Source: Clostridia bacterium (GTDB lineage: Bacteria; Bacillota; Clostridia; Oscillospirales; CAG-272). Taken from it: a stretch of 64,000 bases of DNA. Position numbers and translations under genes: made by a program. The notes beneath the pieces were generated by a model. It had not been told where the DNA came from, searched no databases, and was given only the letters and a program-made list of their open reading frames with translations. The DNA is taken from the NCBI GenBank assembly GCA_017537175.1, contig JAFYLH010000010.1, forward strand, positions 79,740 through 143,739. Direction: 5' to 3'. Below are positions 21,447 to 29,886 of the stretch, piece after piece (position 1 is the first letter of the stretch; each line of letters opens with the position of its first letter).

Positions 21447-21641
21447 TTAGCCCATCATTTCAGCCGAAATGATATCAAGCACCTTCTGATAACAGCCGCC
21501 GCAGCCTGTGGAGCAGTTGGTGATAGACTGTACCTCCTTGAAGGCATCAAGAACGTCGTCAAACTTCTTTTCACAGTGAAGAGCCGCTACGATATCGTTG
21601 TACTTAACCTGCTTGCAATTACAAATAATTACGTTTTCCAT
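21447..21641 (-). CDS. BFD-like [2Fe-2S]-binding protein
   Basis: 64 residues. Cys residues are spaced as CNC near residue 7 and CSTGCGGC near residue 43, the pattern of bacterioferritin-associated-ferredoxin-like domains that bind one [2Fe-2S] cluster. GGAG lies before the ATG. It is about 90 bp downstream of the reverse rubrerythrin on the same strand, with a small GC hairpin (21716-21730) between them. It may pass electrons to or from the rubrerythrin; that is inferred from position only. Confidence 0.88.
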   Translation of the reverse strand: MENVIICNCKQVKYNDIVAALHCEKKFDDVLDAFKEVQSITNCSTGCGGCYQKVLDIISAEMMG

Positions 21642-21730
21642 ATTGTTTCTCCTAAGTTTTCAGATAACTAAATCCTCGGGTGATTTGTTACCGCTGACTT
21701 CATGCGATTATGGCAGCGGCAACTTGCCGC

Positions 21731-22285
21731 TTAGTTAAAATATCTCTTAAGAAGACCTGCGAAAGCCTTGCCGTGACGAGCTTCGTCGCGAGCCATTTCA
21801 TGTACGGTATCGTGGATAGCGTCGAGGTTGTTCATCTTTGCCATCTTTGCAAGCTCAAACTTACCCTCGGTTGCGCCGCACTCTGCTTCAACTCTCATCT
21901 CAAGATTCTTCTTGGTGGAGGTGGTAACTACCTCACCGAGAAGCTCTGCAAACTTAGCTGCGTGCTCTGCTTCTTCATATGCTGCCTTTTCCCAGTAGAG
22001 ACCGATCTCGGGATAACCCTCACGGTGTGCAACTCTTGCCATAGCAAGGTACATACCAACCTCGGTGCACTCGCCCTCAAAGTTAGCTCTGAGGCCGTCA
22101 ATGATCTCCTGAGGAACACCCTCAGCCTTGCCTACGCCAACCTCGTGCTCACAAGCCCATACCATCTCGCCGTTGTCAACGAGCTCTACGAACTTCTCTG
22201 CAGGCTGCTTGCAAAGGGGGCAAGCTGCGGGAGCCGCATCACCTTCAACTATCTGACCGCATATTGTACATTTCCATTTTTTCAT
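21731..22285 (-). CDS. reverse rubrerythrin (NADH peroxidase-type)
   Basis: 184 residues. The rubredoxin-like Cys4 site is at the N-terminus (CTICG at residue 6, CPLCKQ at residue 22), followed by a ferritin-like diiron domain with [29 protein letters not shown] and DEARHGKAF. In classical rubrerythrin the order is opposite, hence reverse rubrerythrin. The enzyme reduces hydrogen peroxide with NADH-derived electrons and is typical of strict anaerobes. It has its own promoter. Confidence 0.93.
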   Translation of the reverse strand: MKKWKCTICGQIVEGDAAPAACPLCKQPAEKFVELVDNGEMVWACEHEVGVGKAEGVPQEIIDGLRANFEGECTEVGMYLAMARVAHREGYPEIGLYWEKAAYEEAEHAAKFAELLGEVVTTSTKKNLEMRVEAECGATEGKFELAKMAKMNNLDAIHDTVHEMARDEARHGKAFAGLLKRYFN

Positions 22286-22334
22286 AATTTAATCTCCTTT
22301 ATGTAAAAAATATTGTCTTCACTTTGACGATATC

Positions 22335-22363
22335 ATTTTAACACAGATAATTCAAAAAATCAA
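22335..22363 (-). promoter_or_regulatory. promoter of the reverse rubrerythrin gene
   Basis: TTGATT (22358-22363), 17 bp, TAAAAT (22335-22340) on the minus strand. The 5' leader is about 45 bases; no obvious PerR-like operator was recognised. Confidence 0.65.
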
Positions 22364-22403
22364 GAATTTATATTTGACAAATTTGTATTATTACACCTTA
22401 TAT

Positions 22404-22437
22404 AAAACAAAAGGGCGAAGAATCGCCCTTTTGTTTT
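22404..22437 (-). terminator. terminator of the capsule-type operon
   Basis: 15-bp perfect stem AAAACAAAAGGGCGA / TCGCCCTTTTGTTTT with an AGAA loop, placed right at the BY-kinase stop codon. Confidence 0.9.
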
Positions 22438-23173
22438 ATTTACCTGCCTTTGGTCCGTATCCGCCGTACTGTCCGTAGCCGTACTTTTTACCGTAGCCGT
22501 ATTTCTTGCCGTAACCGTACTTGGAATAGTAATAGCCCTTACCATTCTTGCTGGTGTTGTTGCGCACAACGCCAAGAATCTTACAGTTACTCAGCTTAAG
22601 CTGTGCAACTACCTCCTTTGCCTGCTTTGCACGCACACGGGTGCCGCCCATAAGAAGGATGGTTCCGTCGGCAATAGCAGCCATAACCGCAGCATCAATA
22701 ACTCTGCCCAAGGGAGGAGTATCGATGATTACATAATCATAAACTGCTCTTGCTTCTTCTATAAGCTTGCGGAAGTGTTTTCCGCTGACAAGCTCAACCG
22801 GGTTGGGAGGATACTGTCCGGAGAAAAGGATGTTCAGCTTGGAATACTGGGTGTCATAGAGACATTCCTCCAGCTTATTCATACCCGTAAGGACCTCGCT
22901 GAGTCCCTTGGTGTTCTTAGCTGTTGTGTTACGGCCTGCCATAACCGATTTACGCATATCTGCGTCTATGAGCAGTACCTTCTTTCCAAGCTCTGCAAAG
23001 CTCTTTGCCAGATGAAGAGCAACGGTTGTCTTACCTTCGTTTTCATTACAGCTTGTAATGGTAATAACCTTGATTTCCGGTCCGCAGAACTGAATGTTGG
23101 TACGGAGGACCTTATATGCTTCCTGTGTAAAAAAGTCATTTGCGCCCGGAAGCTTCAATGAAATGTTTTCCAT
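22436..23173 (-). CDS. bacterial tyrosine kinase (CpsD/CapB type) with Tyr-rich tail
   Basis: 245 residues, soluble. Walker A ENEGKTT (residues ~44-50), Walker A' LLIDADMRKS (68-76) and Walker B VIIDTPP (148-154) are those of BY-kinases. The last 35 residues hold 11 tyrosines in Tyr-Gly-Lys repeats (YGYGKKYGYG), the autophosphorylation cluster. In Firmicutes such a kinase is activated by a separate membrane partner, here the preceding Wzz-like protein (TAATG overlap). It should control chain length or export of the capsule polysaccharide. Confidence 0.93.
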   Translation of the reverse strand: MENISLKLPGANDFFTQEAYKVLRTNIQFCGPEIKVITITSCNENEGKTTVALHLAKSFAELGKKVLLIDADMRKSVMAGRNTTAKNTKGLSEVLTGMNKLEECLYDTQYSKLNILFSGQYPPNPVELVSGKHFRKLIEEARAVYDYVIIDTPPLGRVIDAAVMAAIADGTILLMGGTRVRAKQAKEVVAQLKLSNCKILGVVRNNTSKNGKGYYYSKYGYGKKYGYGKKYGYGQYGGYGPKAGK

Positions 23174-24099
23174 TATTTATTATCCTCCTTTTTGTTTGTT
23201 TTTTTGTTTTTCTTTTCCTTTACAGGCTTACGGATGGTTTGTGTTCCGTCAAGGGCTATCTCCTCAACAGGCTCCTCGGGACCCTGTCCGTAGCCGTATG
23301 CACCATACTTACCGTAACCGTATCTGCTATAACGGGAATACCTGCGGTAACCGTATTTTTTACCGTACTTATAGTAGCCGTACTTACGAGTCTTGTGCTC
23401 ATCTGCATTGGGAATATCACCGATAACGGTAAGCTCAAGAGCTCGCTCAATCTCCTCATCCGTCTTAAGTCTGTCGTCAAAAAGATAGATAAGGAAAAAG
23501 ATTGCATAAACCGCTGCCATAGATCCACCGCCGAGAATTGCATACGACATTTTTGAGGGAGTGTTGGAGGGAGAGGTGGTAAGAATACCGTATTCATACA
23601 GATTGACCTGCTTGAAGCCCATTGCCTGTGTTATCTTATCAACACCCACATCGCAGACCTTATCTACTATACGCTTTGCGTTTTCAGGAGTATCCGCCCG
23701 TGCCGTTACAGTAAGGATTCGGGTCTCCTCGGGGTTAGAGGTGGATATACTGCCGCGAAGCGCACCGTAGGACATATTGAGGTCAAGCTCGTCAATAACC
23801 GTATCAAGAACACTGTGGCTCTTGAGAAGCTGGTTACAGTCGTTTACTACCTTAAGAGCAAGGGTAAAGTCCTCATAATCCTGGCTGTAGTACTGATTCT
23901 GGTTGGTCTCGTTTGTCTGCTTGAGTATGTAGAGTGTAGCTGTTGAGCTGTACTGGGGAACATATGTGATCTTGTCATATGCTATAACCGAGCCGGTTAC
24001 CACCACCATAACCAACAGCATCAGCCAGAGTCTCTGGAGAAAGATCCTCCACAGATCACTAAAGGTGATCTCTCTGATAAATGATTTTCCTTTTTCCAT
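23173..24099 (-). CDS. Wzz/CpsC-like chain-length determinant and kinase activator with Tyr-rich tail
   Basis: 308 residues. Two membrane helices (LWLMLLVMVVVTGSVIAY near residue 25; ILGGGSMAAVYAIFFLIYLF near residue 195) bracket an extracellular domain with YSSTATLYILKQ and ARADTPENAKRIVDKV. After the second helix comes a cytoplasmic tail with 13 tyrosines in ~32 residues (KYGKKYGYRRY, YGYGKYGAYGYG), then an acidic/hydrophobic bit and a Lys-rich end. The Tyr-rich tail is like that of its kinase partner, which is unusual for an adaptor. It is the third-from-last gene of the operon region starting at capE. Confidence 0.88.
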   Translation of the reverse strand: MEKGKSFIREITFSDLWRIFLQRLWLMLLVMVVVTGSVIAYDKITYVPQYSSTATLYILKQTNETNQNQYYSQDYEDFTLALKVVNDCNQLLKSHSVLDTVIDELDLNMSYGALRGSISTSNPEETRILTVTARADTPENAKRIVDKVCDVGVDKITQAMGFKQVNLYEYGILTTSPSNTPSKMSYAILGGGSMAAVYAIFFLIYLFDDRLKTDEEIERALELTVIGDIPNADEHKTRKYGYYKYGKKYGYRRYSRYSRYGYGKYGAYGYGQGPEEPVEEIALDGTQTIRKPVKEKKNKKTNKKEDNK

Positions 24100-24163
24100 A
24101 CCTTGTTATCCTTTCGTTGTTCAAAATAGAACGGTGATATATTGTAAAAAATTTATTTAATTC

Positions 24164-24718
24164 TTAAAATCCCAAAAATCTGAATATGTTGAAGCCTGTA
24201 TTACAGGGAGAGGTATTAAGAATACCGTATTCAAAGAAGTATACCTGCTCAAAGCCCGTAGCCTCTGTAATCTTGTCAATGCCTACCTCACAGACCTTAT
24301 CCACTATACGCTTTGCTTTTTCGGGAGTATCTGCTCGTACTGTTACTGTAAAGATATAGGTCTTATCGATAATAGCGATGGATACATGTTTACGCAACTC
24401 ATCGTATGACATATCAAGATCAAGATCTTCTATAACTGTGCAAAGCACGCTGTGGCTGCAAAACAGATGTTTACAGTCGTTTATTACAACCTCTACCGAA
24501 TCGTGGTCTTGGTCTACGTCAGCATCTTCGTTCTGCTTAAGTACATAAAGAGTAGCGGTAGAGCTGTACTCGGGGACATAGGTAACATAATCGTATATCT
24601 GAAATCCCAAAAATCCCATAATCACCACGGCTCCGACCAAAGCAACAACCAAAAGTATCGTTACCGCAATCAGGATCGGTCCTGCCTTGCTTCTTTTTTT
24701 AGTCTGTGTATTTTCCAT
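24164..24718 (-). CDS. truncated Wzz/CpsC paralogue lacking the second membrane helix and tail
   Basis: 184 residues. It begins with a basic N-terminus and one membrane helix (GPILIAVTILLVVALVGAVVIM), then an extracellular domain that matches the 308-residue neighbour closely (YSSTATLYVLKQ, HSVL, DLDMSYDELR, VRADTPEKAKRIVDKVCEVGIDKIT). It ends at GFNIFRFLGF, just where the neighbour starts its second helix, so it lacks the kinase-activating part. The stop codon is clean and the gene sits tightly between the phosphatase (2 bp gap) and the full-length copy, so it may be a working bitopic variant, for example a competitor, rather than a pseudogene. Confidence 0.8.
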   Translation of the reverse strand: MENTQTKKRSKAGPILIAVTILLVVALVGAVVIMGFLGFQIYDYVTYVPEYSSTATLYVLKQNEDADVDQDHDSVEVVINDCKHLFCSHSVLCTVIEDLDLDMSYDELRKHVSIAIIDKTYIFTVTVRADTPEKAKRIVDKVCEVGIDKITEATGFEQVYFFEYGILNTSPCNTGFNIFRFLGF

Positions 24719-24720
24719 TG

Positions 24721-25452
24721 TTATTCCTTTCCCGGCTGTCTATTCTGCAATATGGCATAAGGATTATGGATACAGACCGCCTCGGCATATCTGTGACCGA
24801 AGTGCTTTTCGATATATTTGTAGCTGTCGCTTATCGACGGAGGCCTTATGACCGAGCCGTGGGCATCGGTTGCCACCAGATCCACAAGACCTAAGGCAAG
24901 CATCCTCTTGCAGCAGCGCTTTGAGCCAAAGCCGAACACACCTAAGATGCTCTGGGCATCTACCTGTATCACAACTCCGTTTTCGCGAAGCTCTCTTACA
25001 AAATCCATATCCTTTGCCACCTTACGGTATCTTTCTACATGGGCAAGCACGGGAATATAGCCGGCACTGAGGATACTGTTTGTACCCTTGACTATTTCAT
25101 CCCCCTCTGCGCTGTGGGAAAAATCAACAAGGACATAGTTTGTGTCATTTATAGCATGACACCTGCCCGATTTTATCCACTCCACACAGCCGCGGTCATA
25201 GCGAAGCTCGTTGCCGCGGTAGAGCTTGAGATCGGGATATTTTTCTGCTGCATATCGGGAAAGCTTTTCAAAGGACCTGTCCGCCCTTTCTGAGTTTTCG
25301 CCAAAATATCCGGGATGATAATGGGGGGTCAGGCAAAGATGCCTGATACTATCCTTGTAGATGGCATCGATAAGGCTCTGCATATCCTTTTCGCTCTTTG
25401 GGCCGTCGTCGCAGGCATAAAGGGCGTGGTTATGAAGATCCACAAGCTCCAT
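24721..25452 (-). CDS. tyrosine-protein phosphatase, CpsB/YwqE PHP type
   Basis: 243 residues from the ATG at 25452, which overlaps the capG stop (TAATG) and has AAAGGA upstream; a TTG 18 bases earlier is less likely. PHP metal ligands: DLHNHAL near residue 4 (HxH), CLTPHYHPG (residue ~45-55), GNELRYD, and LAHVERY and ATDAHGS in the second half. It removes phosphate from the tyrosine cluster of the kinase encoded two genes downstream. Neighbours are the sugar-nucleotide genes and the Wzz pair. Confidence 0.93.
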   Translation of the reverse strand: MELVDLHNHALYACDDGPKSEKDMQSLIDAIYKDSIRHLCLTPHYHPGYFGENSERADRSFEKLSRYAAEKYPDLKLYRGNELRYDRGCVEWIKSGRCHAINDTNYVLVDFSHSAEGDEIVKGTNSILSAGYIPVLAHVERYRKVAKDMDFVRELRENGVVIQVDAQSILGVFGFGSKRCCKRMLALGLVDLVATDAHGSVIRPPSISDSYKYIEKHFGHRYAEAVCIHNPYAILQNRQPGKE

Positions 25453-26642
25453 TATTTGTCCTTTCTCCAAACCATACGGTCAACAATGTCGGTGTAGCTC
25501 TGTATTATCTTGACCACCTTTGTGCTGACATTTGTATCGATATAATCGGGAACGGGGATTCCGTAGTCACCTGTGTCGTTCATTGTGATAGCTGTATGCA
25601 CCGCCTGTACAAGGCTCTTTTCGTTGATGCCCGCAAGGACAAAGCACGCCTTGTCAAGAGCCTCGGGTCTCTCGGTGGAGGTACGGATGCACACCGCCGG
25701 GAAGGGCTTACCTATAGAGGTAAAGTATGAGCTTTCCTCGGGCAGAGTTCCGCTGTCAGAGATAACTGCATATGCATTCATCTGCAGACAGTTGTAATCG
25801 TGGAAGCCCAAGGGCTGCTGACGAATAACACGGCTGTCCAGCTCAAATCCGCTTGCCTCAAGGCGCTTTGCACTTCTGGGGTGGCAGGAATAGAGGATGG
25901 GCATATCGTATTTTTGCGCAATAGCATTAATTGCATTGAAAAGACTTAAAAAGTTCTTTTCGGTGTCTATATTCTCCTCGCGGTGAGCCGAGAGAAGAAT
26001 GTACTTACCCTTTTCAAGGCCCAGACGAGCATGAACATCGCTTGCCTCGATCTTGTCAAGGTTGTCCGAGAGCACCTCTGCCATAGGCGAGCCTGTAACA
26101 TAGGTCCGCTCCTTAGGCAGACCGCAGTCTGCAAGATAGCGTCTTGCGTGCTCTGAGTATGCTAAATTGACATCCGAAATAATATCAACTATACGGCGGT
26201 TGGTCTCCTCGGGCAGACATTCATCCTTACAGCGGTTGCCCGCCTCCATATGGAAGATGGGTATATGGAGTCTCTTTGCTGCGATAGCCGAAAGACAGGA
26301 GTTTGTGTCACCCAAAATGAGCATTGCATCAGGCTTGGTCTCTACCATCAGCTTATAGGAGCAGTTGATAATATTGCCTACAGTAGCACCCAAATCGTCG
26401 CCCACCGCATCCATATATACCTCGGGATCGTCAAGTCCCAGATCACGGAAGAAAATTCCGTTAAGGTTATAGTCATAGTTCTGTCCGGTATGGGCAAGGA
26501 TGCAGTCGAAATATTTTCTGCACTTTTTGATAACCGCGCCGAGACGGATTATCTCGGGTCGGGTGCCTACGATGATAAGCAGCTTTAATCTGCCGTCATC
26601 CTTGAATTTTATATCAGAATAATCTGTTCTAATCTCCATCAT
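25452..26642 (-). CDS. capG: UDP-N-acetyl-sugar 2-epimerase, CapG/FnlC type (UDP-L-FucNAc formation)
   Basis: 396 residues. Non-hydrolysing UDP-GlcNAc 2-epimerase fold: VGTRPEIIRLG near residue 26, HTGQNYD, LGDTNSCLSA, HMEAGNRCKDE (the GNRC variant typical of the FnlC/CapG branch), PEETNRR and SDSGTLPEESSYF. With CapE and CapF directly upstream (ATGA overlap) the likely product is UDP-N-acetyl-L-fucosamine by 2-epimerisation of UDP-2-acetamido-2,6-dideoxy-L-talose. A plain UDP-ManNAc epimerase is the alternative, less likely given context. Confidence 0.9.
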   Translation of the reverse strand: MMEIRTDYSDIKFKDDGRLKLLIIVGTRPEIIRLGAVIKKCRKYFDCILAHTGQNYDYNLNGIFFRDLGLDDPEVYMDAVGDDLGATVGNIINCSYKLMVETKPDAMLILGDTNSCLSAIAAKRLHIPIFHMEAGNRCKDECLPEETNRRIVDIISDVNLAYSEHARRYLADCGLPKERTYVTGSPMAEVLSDNLDKIEASDVHARLGLEKGKYILLSAHREENIDTEKNFLSLFNAINAIAQKYDMPILYSCHPRSAKRLEASGFELDSRVIRQQPLGFHDYNCLQMNAYAVISDSGTLPEESSYFTSIGKPFPAVCIRTSTERPEALDKACFVLAGINEKSLVQAVHTAITMNDTGDYGIPVPDYIDTNVSTKVVKIIQSYTDIVDRMVWRKDK

Positions 26643-27802
26643 TCCACCGCCTCAAAAAATGTATCCGGCTTTGCGGGGTCAAAGGCTTCGTTTGCCCACA
26701 TTACCGTTATAAGGTCATCGGTATCGCTTAAATTTATAATGTTATGGGTATATCCGGGAAGCATATGTACCGCTTCGATCTTATCTCCGGATACCTCAAA
26801 GTTAAGTACCTCATCGGTATCTATTTTTCTCTGCTGTATAAGAGCCCTGCCCGACACAACAATAAAGAACTCCCACTTGGTGTTATGCCAATGCTGACCC
26901 TTGGTAACACCCGGCTTTGATATGTTTACACTTACCTGTCCACCCGATACGGTACGCAAAAGCTCGGTAAAGCTGCCGCGATCGTCACAGTTCATCTTTA
27001 AAGGGAAAGAAGTTTTTTTCTCAGGCAGATAAGAAAGATAGGTCGAATAAAGCTTCTTTGCAAAGGAGCCTTTAGCTATCTCGGGGATCACAAGTGTTTC
27101 GGGCTGTGCTTTAAATGATTCAAGCAGCTCTACAATTTCACCTAAAGTAACACGGTGTGTCGTGGGAACATAGCAGAATTTTTCACCGCGATGCTCTTTT
27201 TCTTCAAGTGCCGCTATCATCTCGTCACAAAGATCGTCTATATAGAGAAGCTCAAGCACAACTTTAGGATCATTTACGGTTATGGGAAGATCATTTGCAA
27301 TGTTGTTACAAAAGGTCGCCACCGCAGAATTGTAGTTGGGTCTGCACCACTTACCGAAGAGATTGGGGAATCGGTAGACAAGCACCTTGACACCCTCGTT
27401 TTCACCGTAGGAGAAAACGTATTCCTCGCCTGCAAGCTTAGACCTGCCGTACTCGGTATCATATCTACCCTCAAGGGTAGCCTGCACCGAGCTTGATATC
27501 ATAAGGGGACATCTATTGCCCTTCTTCTTCAATGTATTGCAGAGCTTTTCTATAAAGCTGCAGTTACCCTGCATAAACTCGGAGGGGTCCTTGGGTCTGT
27601 TGACACCTGCAAGATTGAATACAAAATCCGCCTGAGCACAATATTCCGAAAGCTCACTTTCGGTTGAATCTAAATCGTACTCATATATTTCATCTATCTT
27701 AAGTCCGGGATGGGTACGGTCCTTTTGGTCACGGATATTCTTAAGAGCGTGACAGAGATTTCTGCCCACAAAGCCCTTAGCTCCGGTAACTAATATCTTC
27801 AT
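26639..27802 (-). CDS. capF: CapF/FnlB: NAD-dependent reductase with C-terminal cupin
   Basis: 387 residues. The N-terminal extended SDR domain has TGAKGFVGRN at residue 6, FNLAGVNRP, and a YGRSKLAGEEY Tyr/Lys pair near residue 117. The last ~120 residues form a metal cupin (NISKPGVTKGQHWHNTKWEFF, VHMLPGYTHNI). This two-domain layout is specific to CapF, which makes UDP-6-deoxy-L-talose derivatives from the CapE product. Start overlaps capE by ATGA. The order capE-capF-capG is the same as in the Staphylococcus aureus type 5/8 loci. Confidence 0.93.
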   Translation of the reverse strand: MKILVTGAKGFVGRNLCHALKNIRDQKDRTHPGLKIDEIYEYDLDSTESELSEYCAQADFVFNLAGVNRPKDPSEFMQGNCSFIEKLCNTLKKKGNRCPLMISSSVQATLEGRYDTEYGRSKLAGEEYVFSYGENEGVKVLVYRFPNLFGKWCRPNYNSAVATFCNNIANDLPITVNDPKVVLELLYIDDLCDEMIAALEEKEHRGEKFCYVPTTHRVTLGEIVELLESFKAQPETLVIPEIAKGSFAKKLYSTYLSYLPEKKTSFPLKMNCDDRGSFTELLRTVSGGQVSVNISKPGVTKGQHWHNTKWEFFIVVSGRALIQQRKIDTDEVLNFEVSGDKIEAVHMLPGYTHNIINLSDTDDLITVMWANEAFDPAKPDTFFEAVE

Positions 27803-28845
27803 CTGTTTTCCCAGGCCTCTATCTCGTCACGGATATACTGAAGTGATAATAATTTTTCCTTAACACCCTCAACGTCCAGAAGCTCGGTGTTGTTGGAGTT
27901 AAACTCGGTCAAAGGATTGCGCTCCTTGTCTCCGTCCTTGAAATATTTATCATAGTTAAGATCGCGCTTGTCACAGGGAACACGGTAGAAGTCCCCAAGG
28001 TCAAGGGCGTTTGCACATTCCTCGTTTGTAAGGAGTGTTTCGTACATCTTTTCGCCGTGGCGGATACCTATAACCTTTATCTCGGTCTTAGGATCAAAGA
28101 GCTCGCATACTGCCTTTGCAAGGGTCTCAATAGTACACGCAGGAGCCTTCTGAACAAGGATGTCACCGCTGACACCGTTTTCAAACGCAAAGAGAACAAG
28201 GTCAACTGCCTCGTCAAGAGACATAATGAATCTTGTCATATTGGGCTCGGTTATGGTGATAGGCTGACCCGCCTTGATCTGCTCGATCCAGAGAGGAATA
28301 ACAGAGCCGCGGCTGCACATAACATTGCCGTATCTTGTACAGCAGATCTTGGTCTTGTCGGGGGAGACTGTTCTTGCCTTTGCTACCACTACCTTTTCCA
28401 TCATAGCCTTGGAGGTACCCATAGCGTTAACGGGATAAGCTGCCTTGTCGGTGGAAAGGCATATTACAGAGCCTACACCCTCGCTTATTGCCGCGTTGAG
28501 AACATTTTCGGTACCCAGCACATTGGTCTTGACAGCCTCAATAGGGAAAAACTCGCAGGAGGGCACCTGCTTGAGAGCCGCCGCGTGGAAGATATAGTCA
28601 ACACCGTACATTGCATTCTTTACGCTGTTGTAATCACGCACATCTCCTATAAAGAACTTTATCTTGCCCGCCGCCTCAGGCATCCTTGCCTGAAACTCGT
28701 GGCGCATATCATCCTGCTTTTTTTCGTCTCTGGAAAAAATCCTTATCTCGGCAATGTCTGTCTCTAAAAATCTGTTAAGCACCGCATTTCCAAAGGAGCC
28801 TGTACCTCCTGTTATAAGCAAGATCTTATCCTTAAAAAGACTCAT
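27799..28845 (-). CDS. capE: CapE/FnlA: UDP-GlcNAc 4,6-dehydratase/epimerase
   Basis: 348 residues from the ATG at 28845; an in-frame TTG 18 bases earlier is less likely. SDR motifs: ITGGTGSFGNA (residue ~12), GDVRDY, HAAALKQVP, CLSTDKAAYPVNAMGTSK (where Met-Gly-x-x-x-Lys replaces the Tyr-x-x-x-Lys pair, as in CapE). It starts UDP-N-acetyl-L-fucosamine synthesis from UDP-GlcNAc. First gene of the operon, behind a strong promoter. Confidence 0.93.
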   Translation of the reverse strand: MSLFKDKILLITGGTGSFGNAVLNRFLETDIAEIRIFSRDEKKQDDMRHEFQARMPEAAGKIKFFIGDVRDYNSVKNAMYGVDYIFHAAALKQVPSCEFFPIEAVKTNVLGTENVLNAAISEGVGSVICLSTDKAAYPVNAMGTSKAMMEKVVVAKARTVSPDKTKICCTRYGNVMCSRGSVIPLWIEQIKAGQPITITEPNMTRFIMSLDEAVDLVLFAFENGVSGDILVQKAPACTIETLAKAVCELFDPKTEIKVIGIRHGEKMYETLLTNEECANALDLGDFYRVPCDKRDLNYDKYFKDGDKERNPLTEFNSNNTELLDVEGVKEKLLSLQYIRDEIEAWENR

Positions 28846-28884
28846 TTTTCCGCTTCCCTTCAAATAGTTATAATCAATCAGTTT

Positions 28885-28913
28885 ATTATATCATACTTTT
28901 TTACAAAAATCAA
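28885..28913 (-). promoter_or_regulatory. promoter of the capEFG-phosphatase-wzz-kinase operon
   Basis: TTGATT (28908-28913), 17 bp, TATAAT (28885-28890) on the minus strand. Confidence 0.75.
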
Positions 28914-28927
28914 CACCAACATATGGA

Positions 28928-28955
28928 AAATCCCCACGAAATATCGTGGGGATTT
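28928..28955 (-). terminator. terminator of the SGNH lipoprotein gene
   Basis: Perfect stem AAATCCCCACGA - AATA - TCGTGGGGATTT five bases after the stop codon. Confidence 0.85.
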
Positions 28956-28959
28956 GGTA

Positions 28960-29868
28960 TTATTTAAAGTAAAGAAGCAGCTGGTTGGCAACCATTTTGC
29001 CTATTTTTTCATTACCCTTATTGTTGAAGTGAGTTCCTTCGCCTTCAAGATAAAAACACTTATAATTTATAGAACTAACACCCATATTTCTGTACAGATC
29101 CACATAGGGAAGGTTGTACTCCTTTGCAACACTGATCACTGCATCGATATACTGGGTATATGTGTTGCCGTTGTATGTGAGCTCGTTACAGCCCTTGTCT
29201 GCATTGATCATATATCTGTAGGTAGGAGTCAGCACCATAATTTCAAGATTGGGATATGCCTTGACAAGCTTTTCTATGGAATAGCGCAATGCACCCTTTA
29301 CGGTTGCGGTATCTCTTGCATTTTCTGCATTGTCGATAGCATAGCCGTTCTGTATATCGTTAAGTCCCATACCTATGGTAACAATACTTACCTTTGACCA
29401 ATCCACCGCCTTGAGCGCCTCGTAACGGGTGGCTGCGCTGGCAAACTCTATAGACGCAATATTCTGATCCTGAAGAGTCCAGTCCTGCGACACTATAGCA
29501 TCCACAAGTCTGTAAAGCGAAAACGCATCGTACGCCTGATTGGGATTCTGCGCAATGCTTGCTCCGCCGATACCCGCATTGACCGTTTCAAGCCCTGTTT
29601 TTTCGGCGATCACGCTGGCATAATCGGCAGGATCCTTGGGCTTACCCAGCACCGAGTCGCCAAAGCATACGCATACCGTACCCTCGGGAAATCTGTTTGC
29701 CGAAGAATTTTTCAGCTCTTCTATAACATATTCCTGCTCTATAAGAGTCTGACTGAGCTTTTCGTAACCGCTCTTGTAATCAAATCCGTCACCTGTATCG
29801 GTACTGCAGGCGCAAAGAAGGGCAGTCAATATCAGTACCGCAAGGATCATTGATATTATTTTTTTCAT
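28960..29868 (-). CDS. SGNH/GDSL hydrolase, lipoprotein
   Basis: 302 residues. Lipoprotein signal with the lipobox LLCAC (Cys near residue 21). SGNH blocks: CFGDSVLG (Ser, near residue 71), NAGIGGAS (block II), IGMGLNDIQ (block III, G-x-N-D) and EGTHFNNKG near residue 280 with the catalytic His. A surface esterase or glycan O-acetyl hydrolase is the usual role. It lies 18 bp after the phosphohexomutase gene and is probably co-transcribed with it. Confidence 0.88.
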   Translation of the reverse strand: MKKIISMILAVLILTALLCACSTDTGDGFDYKSGYEKLSQTLIEQEYVIEELKNSSANRFPEGTVCVCFGDSVLGKPKDPADYASVIAEKTGLETVNAGIGGASIAQNPNQAYDAFSLYRLVDAIVSQDWTLQDQNIASIEFASAATRYEALKAVDWSKVSIVTIGMGLNDIQNGYAIDNAENARDTATVKGALRYSIEKLVKAYPNLEIMVLTPTYRYMINADKGCNELTYNGNTYTQYIDAVISVAKEYNLPYVDLYRNMGVSSINYKCFYLEGEGTHFNNKGNEKIGKMVANQLLLYFK

Positions 29869-29886
29869 ATTTCTGACCTCTCTTGA

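Noticed and set aside
24164..24718. Short Wzz-like gene as a frameshifted pseudogene
   Set aside because: It has its own start, a different N-terminus and a clean end; no continuation of the second half is found in another frame downstream.
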